Assembly: GCA_037447655.1 (NCBI GenBank)
Contig: JBBHKE010003393.1
Span: 121,646 to 185,645, forward strand
DNA: 64,000 bases
Direction of reading: 5' to 3'
From: Zygnema cylindricum
Lineage: Eukaryota > Streptophyta > Zygnematophyceae > Zygnematales > Zygnemataceae
The notes under the pieces: model-generated
Databases searched by the model: none
What the model was told of the DNA's origin: nothing
What the model saw: only the letters and a program-made list of their open reading frames with translations
In this document: positions 34,011 through 44,096 of the stretch, one piece after another
Layout of the letters: every line of letters starts with the position of its first letter
Position numbering within the stretch: position 1 is the stretch's first letter
Program-made: the position numbers and the translations under genes

Positions 34011-34878
34011 GAGTTATTATGAGTTTACTAATAATTTCTGATGCTTGTCTTCTAAAGATTATGTTGTTTTCGACCTTTTTCCAAAAGCATGCAAAAATTG
34101 GATGAAAATGTTTTTATGATTTATTTATATTTCGCATTTGTCACCCCTTACTATATTCGGCATATTCGAATTAGACGGGCCGTACATTTAGGCGCTCCCG
34201 TATGTTTGGCCCGAATGAATACGAATCGTAACAGAATATATTCCGCACTTTTTTAGGGTGTGGTTTAGTACGAACTGAGCCGCCTTTATTTTTGTACGAT
34301 ACTGTAGATTTTGCGCCTTTGTCTTGTACGGAAAGCTTTTGCTGAACCCGCCGCTGGATGGAACTTAAAAAAGTACCAGAGAAGACTTTAAAGTTTAAAA
34401 ACCAGGTAGCTGTACGGTCAGTCAAAGTACGTCAGGAGACGTGTGCCAAAGTACACGTGTCATGTATCATGCATATTTTGACGTACTGAACTTGAACAGT
34501 TGAAGGCTGTCAAGGCTGCCAGGACGCGTTTCAAGGTGTGCACACAAAGCACACTCGCGTGTTCATCATTAGAAACATTTTGTTATAAGTTTAGGGCATT
34601 TAAGACAACCAATGGCATACTAGGTTGGGTAATTCCTCGTTGGAGCATTTAAGCCGCATATAAAAATAGATTATTTCAAAGGCCACTAATTCTTGGATAT
34701 TCCGCGAATCGGCAGATCGGCCGTCGTCGCTTTAAGATGTTTTGTATTGGTTTCGTACTTACGTCTATGTATTGTTTTATTTAATAATGCGTTTATTGAT
34801 TTTAGTGCGGAGGACGTGGTACATTCGTTTCGGTCCAGCGCACAAGTTTTGTTTCACGAAAGCGCGTATACGTGTTTG
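34011..34878. other. Intergenic sequence downstream of the carboxypeptidase gene
   Basis: AT-rich sequence without a recognisable gene or repeat. The region 33430-34010 just before it is duplicated in inverted orientation at 36195-38272. Confidence 0.5.
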
Positions 34879-34880
34879 TA

Positions 34881-35096
34881 CACCGTGTATCGCTATTAGT
34901 GATAATGATTTTTCGCCACTAAAACCATCTTTTCTCCGTACACACTTGCCGAATTGATAATCTGACAGTTACGATTGAAAGGTAAGATTCTCAGCTTCTA
35001 ATTGGCAGTCTCAAATTGAAATTCGGACAATTATGTACTAAGAAAAGATGTTTAAAGCGACGAAAAAAATATTAACACGAATAGCGATCAACTGTG
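34881..35096. mobile_element. MITE family 2, best copy
   Basis: The 216-bp element starts CACCGTGTATCGCTATTAGTG and ends with the imperfect complement AATAGCGATCAACTGTG. It is flanked by TA (34879-34880 and 35097-35098) and has the inner CTCCGTACACACTTG arm shared with the copy at 8330. No coding capacity. Confidence 0.72.
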
Positions 35097-35993
35097 TAGA
35101 GAATACGTCCTTTCCCCTTTGTAATTTTTTGAGAAATCGGTAGAAGGTTGTCGTCTGCTCGTAGTGGAGCGTGTCAGGCAAGGAAATTGCCGTTTACTGT
35201 AAGGAAGAGAAAAGATTTAGAGTCATAACGGTGCTGTGGATTAGACAGCTTTGCATCATCAAATGGTGAAAAAAGAATCATAATGTATAAATGTATTTGG
35301 GTGAAGTGTTCTTTTACGGTGATGACATTTATATAATGCTTCTGCTTATGTCAGCATTTATTTTTGTAATCAATCCTATCACTAATTAGCACCCTTTGTA
35401 GGTCACTCCGTACCTTTGAGGACTCGTATAGAATCGTTATCTCAAACATCATGTTGTGTTGCATTTATTACGAAACCTTTTGTATATGTACTTTATCTTC
35501 CTTGCACATAATAGCCATAAATATAAAGTTATTATCGCTAAAAGGGCACAAAAACGCAAGATTCTACATTTTTTGGAGGTTACGACATACTTAAAAAATT
35601 ATATGTGGTTGAGTGCTTATCTCAAAACCCGCTATTTGTTGCGCCTAATAAGGTTGATAATTGTATTAAAGACGTAAATTTGTTAAGGTAAAACTGTCGT
35701 CAATGAGAGCATTAATTTTACAAATATGAGTAATTACCTGAAAACCATTGTTTAATCAATTAATGGTGCTTATGAGAGCAACTCCGATATATAGGCTTGC
35801 GTTTGTTTGAAAGGGCACTGAGTATCACTCTTTGTTGAAGTTAGATAATAGCATTTTGGAGGCATATGTAGCCGTTCTCCAAACAACAATTTCGTATCAC
35901 ACTAACGACGATCATTAAATCATATTAAACGCATAGGCGTAAAAAAAAATCAAACTTACATAGTAGTTAAAGCAATGAACACACTTGTCTTGC
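35097..35993. other. AT-rich intergenic sequence
   Basis: I see no gene, repeat or RNA here. Short open frames such as 35456-35677 show no recognisable domain. Confidence 0.5.
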
Positions 35994-36141
35994 TTTACGA
36001 AGTCAAATAGAGGGTTTTTTACAAAATAAAATTTTACAAAAGGTATCAAGTGTAACGCATTAAATTTTTGTTAAACATATAAACAAGCCACGACAATATT
36101 CAAGACAAGTTGTCCAACCTTATTGAATAAAAGGATGAAAT
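35994..36141. repeat. 148-bp direct repeat, copy 1
   Basis: TTTACGAAGTCAAATAGAGG to AAGGATGAAAT recurs with few changes at 38570-38717. The pair brackets the inverted carboxypeptidase fragment and its Helitron. Confidence 0.85.
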
Positions 36142-36559
36142 CAATATTGAACATAACGTAAATGATTAAGCATCGAGAATTATTCTTTAACTCACATCAT
36201 CACAAAATATCTCATAAATATGTCCCACAATAAGTACAACCACAGCCATTGTCTTCCTAAAAAAAATTCTCCACAACCGCCAAATCAACATTCCCAACTT
36301 ATAAGCGTTCTTCGCTATAATTCCCTTTTATTTTTTGCATTTTTGGACAGGAATAACTTTAAACCAAAACTTGAAATACATGTGTCTAGAGAATAAATAT
36401 TTACGGATTTTAGTCCCCTACGGATATGCAACTATGGGTCGAATTCGAAGGGACTTTGTGGGAGAGTTTTTTTTGCAATAAATTGTTTAAACAAGTAAAG
36501 CGCCACCTCAGGTTTATCATACTAGTAAATCAACGCCCGTTACACGGGCATGTACCTGT

Positions 36560-37090
36560 TCAGTTTATCATGCACGTACTGCGGACGCACGGTAACGTCA
36601 CGTTGTGCCACAGTACGGCGGTCTATACCGGTGACGCACGGCGGCGTCACATTGTTCCAGCGGTACGGTGGTCTGTACCGCTGACGCACGGCAGCGTCAC
36701 GTTGTGCCAGCGGTACAGCGGTCTGTACTGCTGAAGCACGGCAACGTCATGTTGTGCCTTCGGTACCCCTGACGCACAGCAACGTCACGTTGTGCCTTCG
36801 GTACCGCTGACGCACAGCAACGTCACGTGGTGCGTTCGGTACGGCGGTATGTACCGCAGACGCACGGCAGCGTCACATTGTGCCAGCGGTACGGCGGTGT
36901 GTACCGCTGACGCGCAGCAACGTCACATTGTACCTTCGGTACCCCTGACGCACAGCAACGTCACGTTGTGCCTTCGGTACTGCTGACGCACAACAACGTC
37001 ACATAGTGCGTTCGGTACGGCGGTCTGTACCGCTGACGCACGACAACGTCATGTTGTGCCAGCAGTACGGCGGTCCGTAGTGCAGACAAT
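36560..37090. repeat. Tandem array with two hairpins per unit (in Helitron)
   Basis: About eleven units of two lengths (about 50 and 38 bases) alternate. The long unit contains GACGC-N6-GCGTC and GGTAC-N8-GTACC; the short unit has GACGC-N6-GCGTC and a bare GGTACC. The array is much richer in G+C than its surroundings. Confidence 0.85.
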
Positions 37091-37105
37091 TGCACAGCAA
37101 CGTTA

Positions 37106-37495
37106 CACCGCAAATTGTTATTAGTGTCAAAGTTTAAATAGCGTAGAAGGTAATTTATCGTAATTGATGCTAATTAAGAATTTGTTTTTTTTTTTTTTTA
37201 AAGGTGTATTGTATTTCTAGCTTAATGCTAATTTGGGAATAGCAAAAATGAAATATTCTCCATACGATTCTATACACTAACATATCTATTCGTACAAAAT
37301 ATTAGAAATCGTACGCCGTCGTGAAATTTAACTATCCGTACATTTCAGACTAATTTACGTGTCTGACTTATTCCGTTTTTTAGCGCACATTCCTATGCGT
37401 GCGCATCTGATTTAATTCATTTATTGTAAGAATTTAACTTGAAAAGGTACATTTATGTACGGTCTGACATCGATCGTACACCACACTAAGCGAAG
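37106..37495 (-). mobile_element. MITE family 1, truncated copy inside the Helitron
   Basis: This is the reverse complement of about 20613-21000. The terminus CACCGCAAATTGTTATTAGTG follows TA (37104-37105). The other end, about 155 bases, is missing; similarity stops near GTACACCACACTAAG. Confidence 0.8.
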
Positions 37496-37499
37496 AAAA

Positions 37500-37940
37500 T
37501 TGCTTGGGGCCAGCATCGTAGAAAATTGCCAGCAGCGTGCAACGTAGAAAATTGCCAGCCTGCGGCAGCGTAGAAAATTGCCAGCCGGTGGCACCGTATA
37601 AAATTGCCAGCACCCGGCAACCTAGAAATTGCCAACCGGCGACAGTATAGAAAATTGCCAGCTGCCGTTAACGTAGAAAATTGTCAGTCGGTGGCAGCGT
37701 AGAAAATTGCCAGCGGCCGGGCGGCAGTGTCAAATTTTGCCAGCTGTCGGCAGCATAGAATTATGCCAATTGTCGGCAGCTTAGAATTACGCCAACTGTC
37801 GGCAGCTTAAAATCACGCCAGCCGGCGGCAGCGTAGAATTATGCTAGCGGGCGGGCGAAAGCGTAGAATTATGCCAGCGGCACAGAGGTCTATAACGGGA
37901 CCGGCGGCAACGCTACATCATGCCAGCGGTACGGCCGTAC
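37500..37940. repeat. GCCAGC/GTAGAAAATT tandem array (in Helitron)
   Basis: About thirteen degenerate units of 30-36 bases have the core CGGCAGCGTAGAAAATTGCC. Later units change to TAGAATTATGCCA. No reading frame is maintained. Confidence 0.8.
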
Positions 37941-38272
37941 TGCGGACAGAAAAAATCCTTGACAGACACAGCGCCTATATAAGGGATTCCAGAAAGGCCA
38001 ACAACGTTCTCTTATTTATATACTGATGGAACAAAAATGACTGGCGGTTGCAGCTGCTAGCCCTTTGAACTCTCCAATCCAACCAGAGGTTTGTTAATAT
38101 AAATAAAGGAAAAAGAAAGGATGATGTTACAACGACAAATAGCAATAGCAACAATGATTATAAAGAGAAAAGGCAAACAAGCAGAAAATCAACAAGAAAA
38201 AAGGAGAGAACAAAAACAGAAAAAGAAAATGGGAAATTGAAATGCTAAATTCACAAGAAAGTTTAGGAAACG

Positions 38273-38282
38273 NNNNNNNNNN
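38273..38282. other. Assembly gap (10 N)
   Basis: The gap ends the visible part of the inverted carboxypeptidase duplicate. Confidence 0.99.
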
Positions 38283-38569
38283 TATGGAAAACATTTAAAA
38301 ATAAAACATTGTTTGGGAGATAAACTGAAGCATTTCGTTCTGTTCACACAAGTAACGTAATTGATGATACATTCAAACTAAAAAAAAATGCGGATACGCA
38401 AATTATACTAAATTACTGGCAGCAATCACACTATGTTTTAACAACAAACCTCTTGCCGATGTATACGGAGGTTTTACGATAATAGATTGAAGTTGTTTCT
38501 CACTATGAGTCACGGAAAAGTTTGTTTGCGTTCGGATATATAGCATCAACGAGAGTAATCGTGGTAATC

Positions 38570-38717
38570 TTTACGAAGTCAAATAGAGGGTTTGTTACAA
38601 AATAAAAATTTACAAAAGGTATCAAGTGTAACGCATTAAATTTTTGTTAAACATATAAACAAGCCACGACAATATTCAAGACAAGTTGTCCAACCATATT
38701 GAATAGAAGGATGAAAT
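38570..38717. repeat. 148-bp direct repeat, copy 2
   Basis: Partner of 35994-36141; it differs by only a few bases. Confidence 0.85.
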
Positions 38718-38734
38718 TGACGAATATAAAAACG

Positions 38735-39440
38735 GCGACGGTTGTAGACGTCGATGTTTTTGTGACGTTGTATATGTTTATGGTTTTCTGACATATCGAA
38801 GTTATACTACCATTTGACGTCATCAGTACGTAGATTTTCCGCCATGGCTTCTCGATTTCGCTTTCTTATCTTTTATCATTTAATATGCCATCAAACTCAT
38901 ACCAAAAATATTAAAGAAAACAATATATCTCTCATTTGATACTATCATTGCTGCATCTTATGTAAATAAGAGAGAAAGAGGAGTGGTCGAGTGAGAAAGA
39001 GGGGGAGTGACGAGGACGATGTAAAATTTTCCAAAAGACCCATGAATGAAACTGGGTCCGAGACCCCAACGATATTTTTTACGTACATGCTAGTCATTTT
39101 TGTTCGTACATGCGCGTGACGAGCAAGGGAAAAAATAGAGTGTACTCTCCGTCGTTCAAATTATTTGAAAACGTTTGACGCGTGCAATCCCGATTTTCTA
39201 TTCGTCAATAGGGTATTATTTTGATAGAAATCAGGTCTCGATTTGATTCCACTACAAGTGTGAAGATGAGCTGGAAGTGGGTCGTGATGATAATAACGCC
39301 AAATTGCCCTATTTTCTAAGTTCCAAGTTGACGCAAAATGTACTTGTGTTTTTGCCAGTTTTCTGTACGGCATAAGATTTTATCGTTGCTAGTCCTGTTT
39401 TCTTTGAAAACCACGGAAAAAAACCCTTACTTGAACACAT
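38735..39440 (+). repeat. Dispersed repeat module, copy 2
   Basis: Direct copy of 23270-23995, with GTACGTAGATTTTCCGCCAT, GAGTGGTCGAGTGAGAAAGA and GCGCGTGACGAGCA conserved. Its last 350 bases form the left arm of palindrome P2. Confidence 0.75.
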
Positions 39441-39843
39441 GGGTTCACACCCTTAAGGAAAGTGACCAATGTGTTCAAGGGTATTTTTTCGTCGATTTCA
39501 CAAAAAATGGGACTTGCAACGATAAAATTTTATGTCGTACGAAAAATAGGCAAGAGCCAAAGTACATTTTGCGTCTTTTTGGAACTTGGAAAGTAAACAA
39601 TTTCATTTTGGCTTTAATATCATTTCAACCCACTTCTGCGTCACGCCAACTTATCTTCACACTTATAATGAAATCAAATGGCGAGTTGATTTTCATAGAA
39701 GAAATACCTGATTGACAAATAACGAAACAGTATTTCACTCATCAAACGTCTTCAAAAAAAATTGCACGAGGGAGAGTACACACTATTTATTTTTTTCACT
39801 GCTCGTCACGCGCATGTACGTACTATAATGACAAGCATGTAAA
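39088..39843. repeat. Large palindrome P2
   Basis: The arms 39088-39440 and about 39470-39843 are diverged reverse complements. For example, GCGCGTGACGAGCAAGGG pairs with GCTCGTCACGCGC, and TTGAACACATGGG pairs with CCAATGTGTTCAA about the centre near 39455. Shared sequence with P1's neighbourhood suggests one foldback family. Confidence 0.75.
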
Positions 39844-40007
39844 GGTACATCCCCATGTATTAAAGTATCTACTTTTCTCTATCTTTTTGCCCTAAAATCT
39901 AGGGAACTTTGACAAAAACTTTAGACGTACGAGAAAATCATTTTTACCAAAAAAGAGTGAACATCAATTCATACTTTGGATGTAAGGCATGTTTGTCATC
40001 GTGTGAA

Positions 40008-41019
40008 TGTTGAAATAATTAGTTTTATTGTATTTCCTAGGTCTAAATTAATTAGCGGAAAACATATAAAGAAAATGTAGGTTGCCTGCCTCCATCTCTT
40101 CTCTCTTGTCCCCATACTTGTTGTAGTCACTGAAGGAGAGAGAGAGCGATGGAGCCATGGCTGCCTCAGCTCCATAGGAAGGACTAAAGAGTGACTTAAG
40201 TCACTCTCAACAAAAGGTTGAGTCCGGCAAGACTCGAACCCCCGACCGACAAACACGGCGTAGCCGTTAGCTTTAACTAGTCTGTGGTAGAAGTCCGTTA
40301 GGATATATGGGGTTTCATTAATATTTAAACTATTGTGTCATAAAGAAGTCATTTAACTGAAACTCTTTGCGACACGTATAGATACAGTTTTACAAAATAC
40401 GAAGTACTGTACTAAATTGAAACGGATATTGCGCAAGTATTTATAACGGCTGAGATTCCATTTTGCGTCAAATCTTACGGCGCACATCATCGTCGAAATC
40501 CCGGAATGGTCATTTTGGCAATTAGTGACGTGGCATGACCTGGCGCCACGTGGAGAGATGACATTCGGTCGCGGGAATTCCGAGGAATGTACGGACGAGT
40601 GGAAAATGGACACTCGTCCGCCTAATGGCCTTGTCGTACAAGGCCGTACAGAAAGTACATCGGCAGTAGTACTTTCTGGTACTGTACAGTGTTCTGATTG
40701 GTTTGTACAGGCAGTAGATAGGGGTTGTGAGAGAGAACTAGAAAAAATTAGGACTTAGGAAAATCAGTTAGATAGTCCTCTCTCTCTTTGAGAGGTTGTA
40801 TAAATTGGCATCTTTGCCACCCTATAACTTATCGCCTGGTTGGGCGTTTTCAGTGATTCTTTTTCCTACGCACTCAGGGGAGTCCACGCTGCACAGGGGT
40901 GCATTCAAATATTCAGTTTTATTGCTTGGGCAGCAGTGGCTGTGGCTTAAAGTGGGCTAGTTAAAAACTATCTAGAGGCTTCCTATATTCTATAGTCCAA
41001 TGGAGGACACAGAATTGCA
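40008..41019 (+). repeat. 5' LTR of copia C
   Basis: The 1012-nt LTR runs from TGTTGAAATAATTAG to ATGGAGGACACAGAATTGCA. It contains the inverted pair ACGTGGC/GCCACGT (40528-40551), the conserved GTAC hairpin (about 40643-40688) and a tRNA-like T-arm on the minus strand near 40217-40245. Confidence 0.88.
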
Positions 41020-41758
41020 GGTTATGGGCCCACCCTCTAGGGTGCCCACCTTCAATGAATTTGGGTTCATCTATTGGGAAGCCATGATGCTGGGAGATTT
41101 GTGCGAAAAACTATGCTGGGGTATCGTTAGTGGACAAGTGAAACGTCCACCTTTGGGAATTCCGCTAGGTTTTGGAGGAGTAAGGTTTTTTGCCACAGAG
41201 ATTCCTTCCGAGGAGGAGGCAGATGATGGGGAGAGCATCATATCCGAAAAGGGGAAAGGGAAGGAGACACCCCTAACCCCTATTGCCATGGCACCGGGAT
41301 CGGCGGCCGTGAAGATCGTGGAGAACGACACTCAAATGTGGGAAGACGTAACCATGGTTGCCAATGACTTCATTCAAAGACACCTCACTCAAGGTTTGGC
41401 CACTCCTCACCTTCACATTTACAAGGCCGAGGATCTGTGGGAGAGTTTGGTGGAGATCTATAGAGCTGGAACTATTCAAGAGCTCCTGTTGGCTGAGCAA
41501 AAGCTAGCTAGTTACACTTACAAAGGAGGAAAGATGTTAGATTATTGTAATGATCTTTCTTGTTTGTATATGGAGATGGAAAGTGTCGGGTGGATAGGTA
41601 TAATGAAAATGAAAGTTAACACTCTTATCATGAAGTTACGAGAAGGGTTTGAGAACATAGTGTACCGAGTACAGGGAATGCCTGATAGTTCATGTAAATG
41701 GAACACAGTGGTCAAGATGATACTTGTGCAGGAAAACACAATGGAGATTAGGAGATGA
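41000..41758 (+). pseudogene. copia C gag
   Basis: ATG 41000 lies in the LTR. The protein starts MEDTELQVMGPPSRVPTFNE and shows the copia-type Gag core: FIYWEAMMLGDLCEKLCW, RHLTQGLATPHLHIYKAEDL, AEQKLASYTYKGGKMLDYC and NTLIMKLREGFENIVYRVQ. Gag packages the RNA in particles. A TGA at 41756 ends it early, where element A has a Gly codon. The knuckle that follows (CHFCRKP, about 41876) is shifted by one inserted base before its His. Confidence 0.85.
41020..41033 (+). promoter_or_regulatory. Primer-binding site of copia C
   Basis: GGTTATGGGCCCAC directly follows the LTR. It is complementary to the plant initiator tRNA-Met anticodon arm and is read in frame as part of gag (Q-V-M-G-P). Confidence 0.88.
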
Positions 41759-43340
41759 GGAAAGAGCATTCAAGCTCAGGCACCAAATGGGGACCGATGG
41801 GGGAAGGACCCGAAGAAACCTTACAAAGGGGAAAGAGATCAATTAGGGGGACCAAGGCCCCCAAAGGGTCTTTGTCATTTTTGCAGAAAACCGAACACTT
41901 TATCGCAGATTGTGTCAAGCTGTCGGAGTTGAGGCTCCAAGAGAACCGTGGAGGGGTTCTTCCGGAGGGAAAAAAAAGGCATTTGTGGTTACAAAAGTGA
42001 CAAGAGAAACCGAGGATGAGTCCTTTGAGGAGGATGGGGAGCTTCTTATTGACGAGAGTCTGGAGGAGAAGCAGATCCCTCGGAGACAGAAGTGTGCCCT
42101 TGGAGCAATTCGGCAAGCTCCAGAGGAAAGATGGATCATCGACTCAGGTGCATCCATGCATATGTGTCGTGATAAAGAACTCTACACTAAGCTAAGAAAG
42201 ATCCCTATTGTAGAGATAGAGTATGGGGATGGGAGAGGGGTTACTACATATCTAGTGGGATCAGTATATCTGAAAGTCTTAGTGGAGGGCAAGACTTCTA
42301 TACTTACATTCACAGATGTACTCTACATTCCTCAGCTAAGTAAAAAAAAATTCTCTACGTCTAAGCCAGATGACAAAGAGTTTGATACCTTCACTAGAAA
42401 GGGAGTCTTTACAGCTAAGTATGGGGATGAAGTTTACTTCACAGCAGATAAAGGGAGCCAAGGAATGTTTAGGCTTAACTTGAGTAATGAAAAGAAAAAT
42501 GCTTATTATGTTGGTGTTCCTAAATTGATGATTTGGCATAAGCGGTTGGGGCATGTGCATTTTGATAGGTTGAGGGAAATGAAAAAGTTTGGGGTAGTAC
42601 AAGGCATTCAGTTTGGGGAAAATGAAATGATGGATGATAGTAGTGGTTGTGCTCAAGGTAAGGCTCACTGGCTTCCCTTTCCTAAAGCCGCCACATATAG
42701 AGGTGAGAAAGTGTTAGATTTGGTCCACACATATATTTGGGGACCTGCAAAAGTACCTTATGTTGGAGGAAAGAGGTTTATGATGACAATAACCGCTGAC
42801 TGGTCTAGACACTCTAGAGTCTACTTTCTGAAAAATAAGTCCGAAGCATCAACTTACTTCAAAGAATATAAAGCCTGGAGTGAGAGGTTGCATGAAACCC
42901 CCATTAAGAGGATAAGGAGTGATAATAGGGGGGAATATACCTCTAACCAGTTTGAGGAATATCTGAGAGATGAGGGAGTGCAACAGCAGAAAACTGTGCC
43001 ATATAACCCGGAACAAAATTGGGTAGCTGAGAGATTGAATCTAACTCTAAGTGACAGTGTATGCAGTATGTTGGCCGACAATAAAATAAGAAAGAGATTT
43101 TGGGCGGAAGCAATGAATTGTGCCAAATACATTAAGAATAAAGTCCTTACCTCAATCGTAAAGGGAGTGACACCTTACAAGAGATGGGTTGGATGGAAAC
43201 CAGATATCTCACACCTTAAAGTGTTCGGTAGCCAAGTTTACAGTCTTGACACGGATAGGAAAAATTGGAAACTAGATGCTAAGGGAAATCCTGGATACTT
43301 TGTGGGATATGATGAGGATGTTAAAGGATATAGAGTCTAG
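41759..43340 (+). pseudogene. copia C protease and integrase
   Basis: After the frameshift the frame is open from about 41910 to 43340. The protease site DSGASMHMC (about 42137) is intact. Integrase has the HHCC module (WHKRLGHVHFDRL ... CSGCAQGKAH) and core residues RSDNRGEY and VAERLN, but the first catalytic Asp is Tyr (VHTYIWGPAKV). The C-terminal GKP-like block (WKPDISHLKVFGSQVYSLD) and YDEDVKGYRV follow. TAG at 43338 closes the frame. Without the first Asp the integrase should be inactive. Confidence 0.87.
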
Positions 43341-44096
43341 ACTTAGCAAAGAAAGATATCATTCTGGTCAAACACTTAGTTGTCATGGATGAATGGAAGT
43401 CATTTGACCCCTTCAAGTATACAAAGAAGATAAGAATCAGATTTGAGTCCGAAAGTGAGGAGAACTCAGTCGTTCCCGAAAGGGACATGAGTGAAATCGT
43501 GATTGCAGATTTAGGGGAGATATCAGATTCAGGAGACTCACCAGAAACCTCACACACTACTTTGGACTTCGAGGAGATAGAAGAAGCGAAACAAGAACCA
43601 GCTTCAATAGACAAAGGAGTTGATGAAACAGTGAGAAGAAATCCAAGACTTCCATCTATTCCGCTTCGGAGTTTGAGGGAGGAAGGAGGAGCAGCAAAAG
43701 GATACAGGAAAAACAAGCTGTTCATGAGGTAACTAAGCTATCTCACCCAGATGAGCCTCAGTCTTACTTAGAGGCAATGAATAGTCCAAAGAAAGAAAGA
43801 TGGATTAGAGCCATAAATGATGAGATGGCTTCTATCATGGAAGCAAATACTTGGGAACTAGCAGATTGTCCTCCAGAAAGAAAACTTATTGGGTGTAAAT
43901 GGGTATTTAAACTAAAATTGAACCCAAATAATACAATTGAGAGATATAAGGCTAGATTGGTAGAGAAGGGGTTCACCCAAAAGGAGGGGATTGACTTTGA
44001 GGAGACCTTTGCTCCAGTTGTTCGGTTCCCATCAGTAAGGATTCTCCTCAGTTTGGTAGCAGCGGAAGACATGGAAATACACCAGATGGACATTAA
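43341..44096 (+). pseudogene. copia C linker and first part of reverse transcriptase
   Basis: The linker DEWKSFDPFKYTKKIRIRF and an acidic stretch are read from 43385. A frameshift near 43725 moves into [38 protein letters not shown] and [19 protein letters not shown], then HQMDI, where element A was inserted. The other half continues at 56126. Confidence 0.88.

Larger units (their letters stand above)
36522..38026 (-). mobile_element. Non-autonomous Helitron
   Basis: On the minus strand it begins TCAGTATATAAATAAG at 38026 and ends in a GC-rich hairpin (TGCCCGTGTAACGGGCG) followed by TTGATTTACTAG at 36522. It therefore has a 5' TC and a 3' hairpin plus CTAG, and lies exactly between host A and host T. 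Comparison with the uninterrupted carboxypeptidase exon (33680-33690) proves the insertion point and the lack of target duplication. The 1505 bp hold no RepHel helicase, only two tandem arrays and a MITE, so it needed enzymes from elsewhere. Confidence 0.85.
36195..38272 (-). pseudogene. Inverted partial duplicate of the carboxypeptidase 3' end
   Basis: On the minus strand, 38272-38027 matches 33430-33680 (last intron and start of the last exon) and 36521-36195 matches 33686-34010 (rest of the exon and 3' flank). A Helitron separates the two parts. The copy is dead. The splice acceptor AACAG is now AACAAAC, several bases of the VKGSG region are lost, and one base is deleted near the C-terminus (GAATTCGACCCATAG compared with GAATTTGACTCCATAG), giving an early stop. 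Homology runs up to the assembly gap at 38273, so more of the gene may have been duplicated. Confidence 0.85.

Noticed and set aside
36560-37090. CRISPR-like array
   Set aside because: Units are tandem and degenerate with no unique spacers, and the sequence lies in a Helitron in a eukaryotic genome.
37841-38026. Short ORF at the Helitron 5' end as a gene
   Set aside because: It is made of array units and flanking non-coding DNA with no domain.
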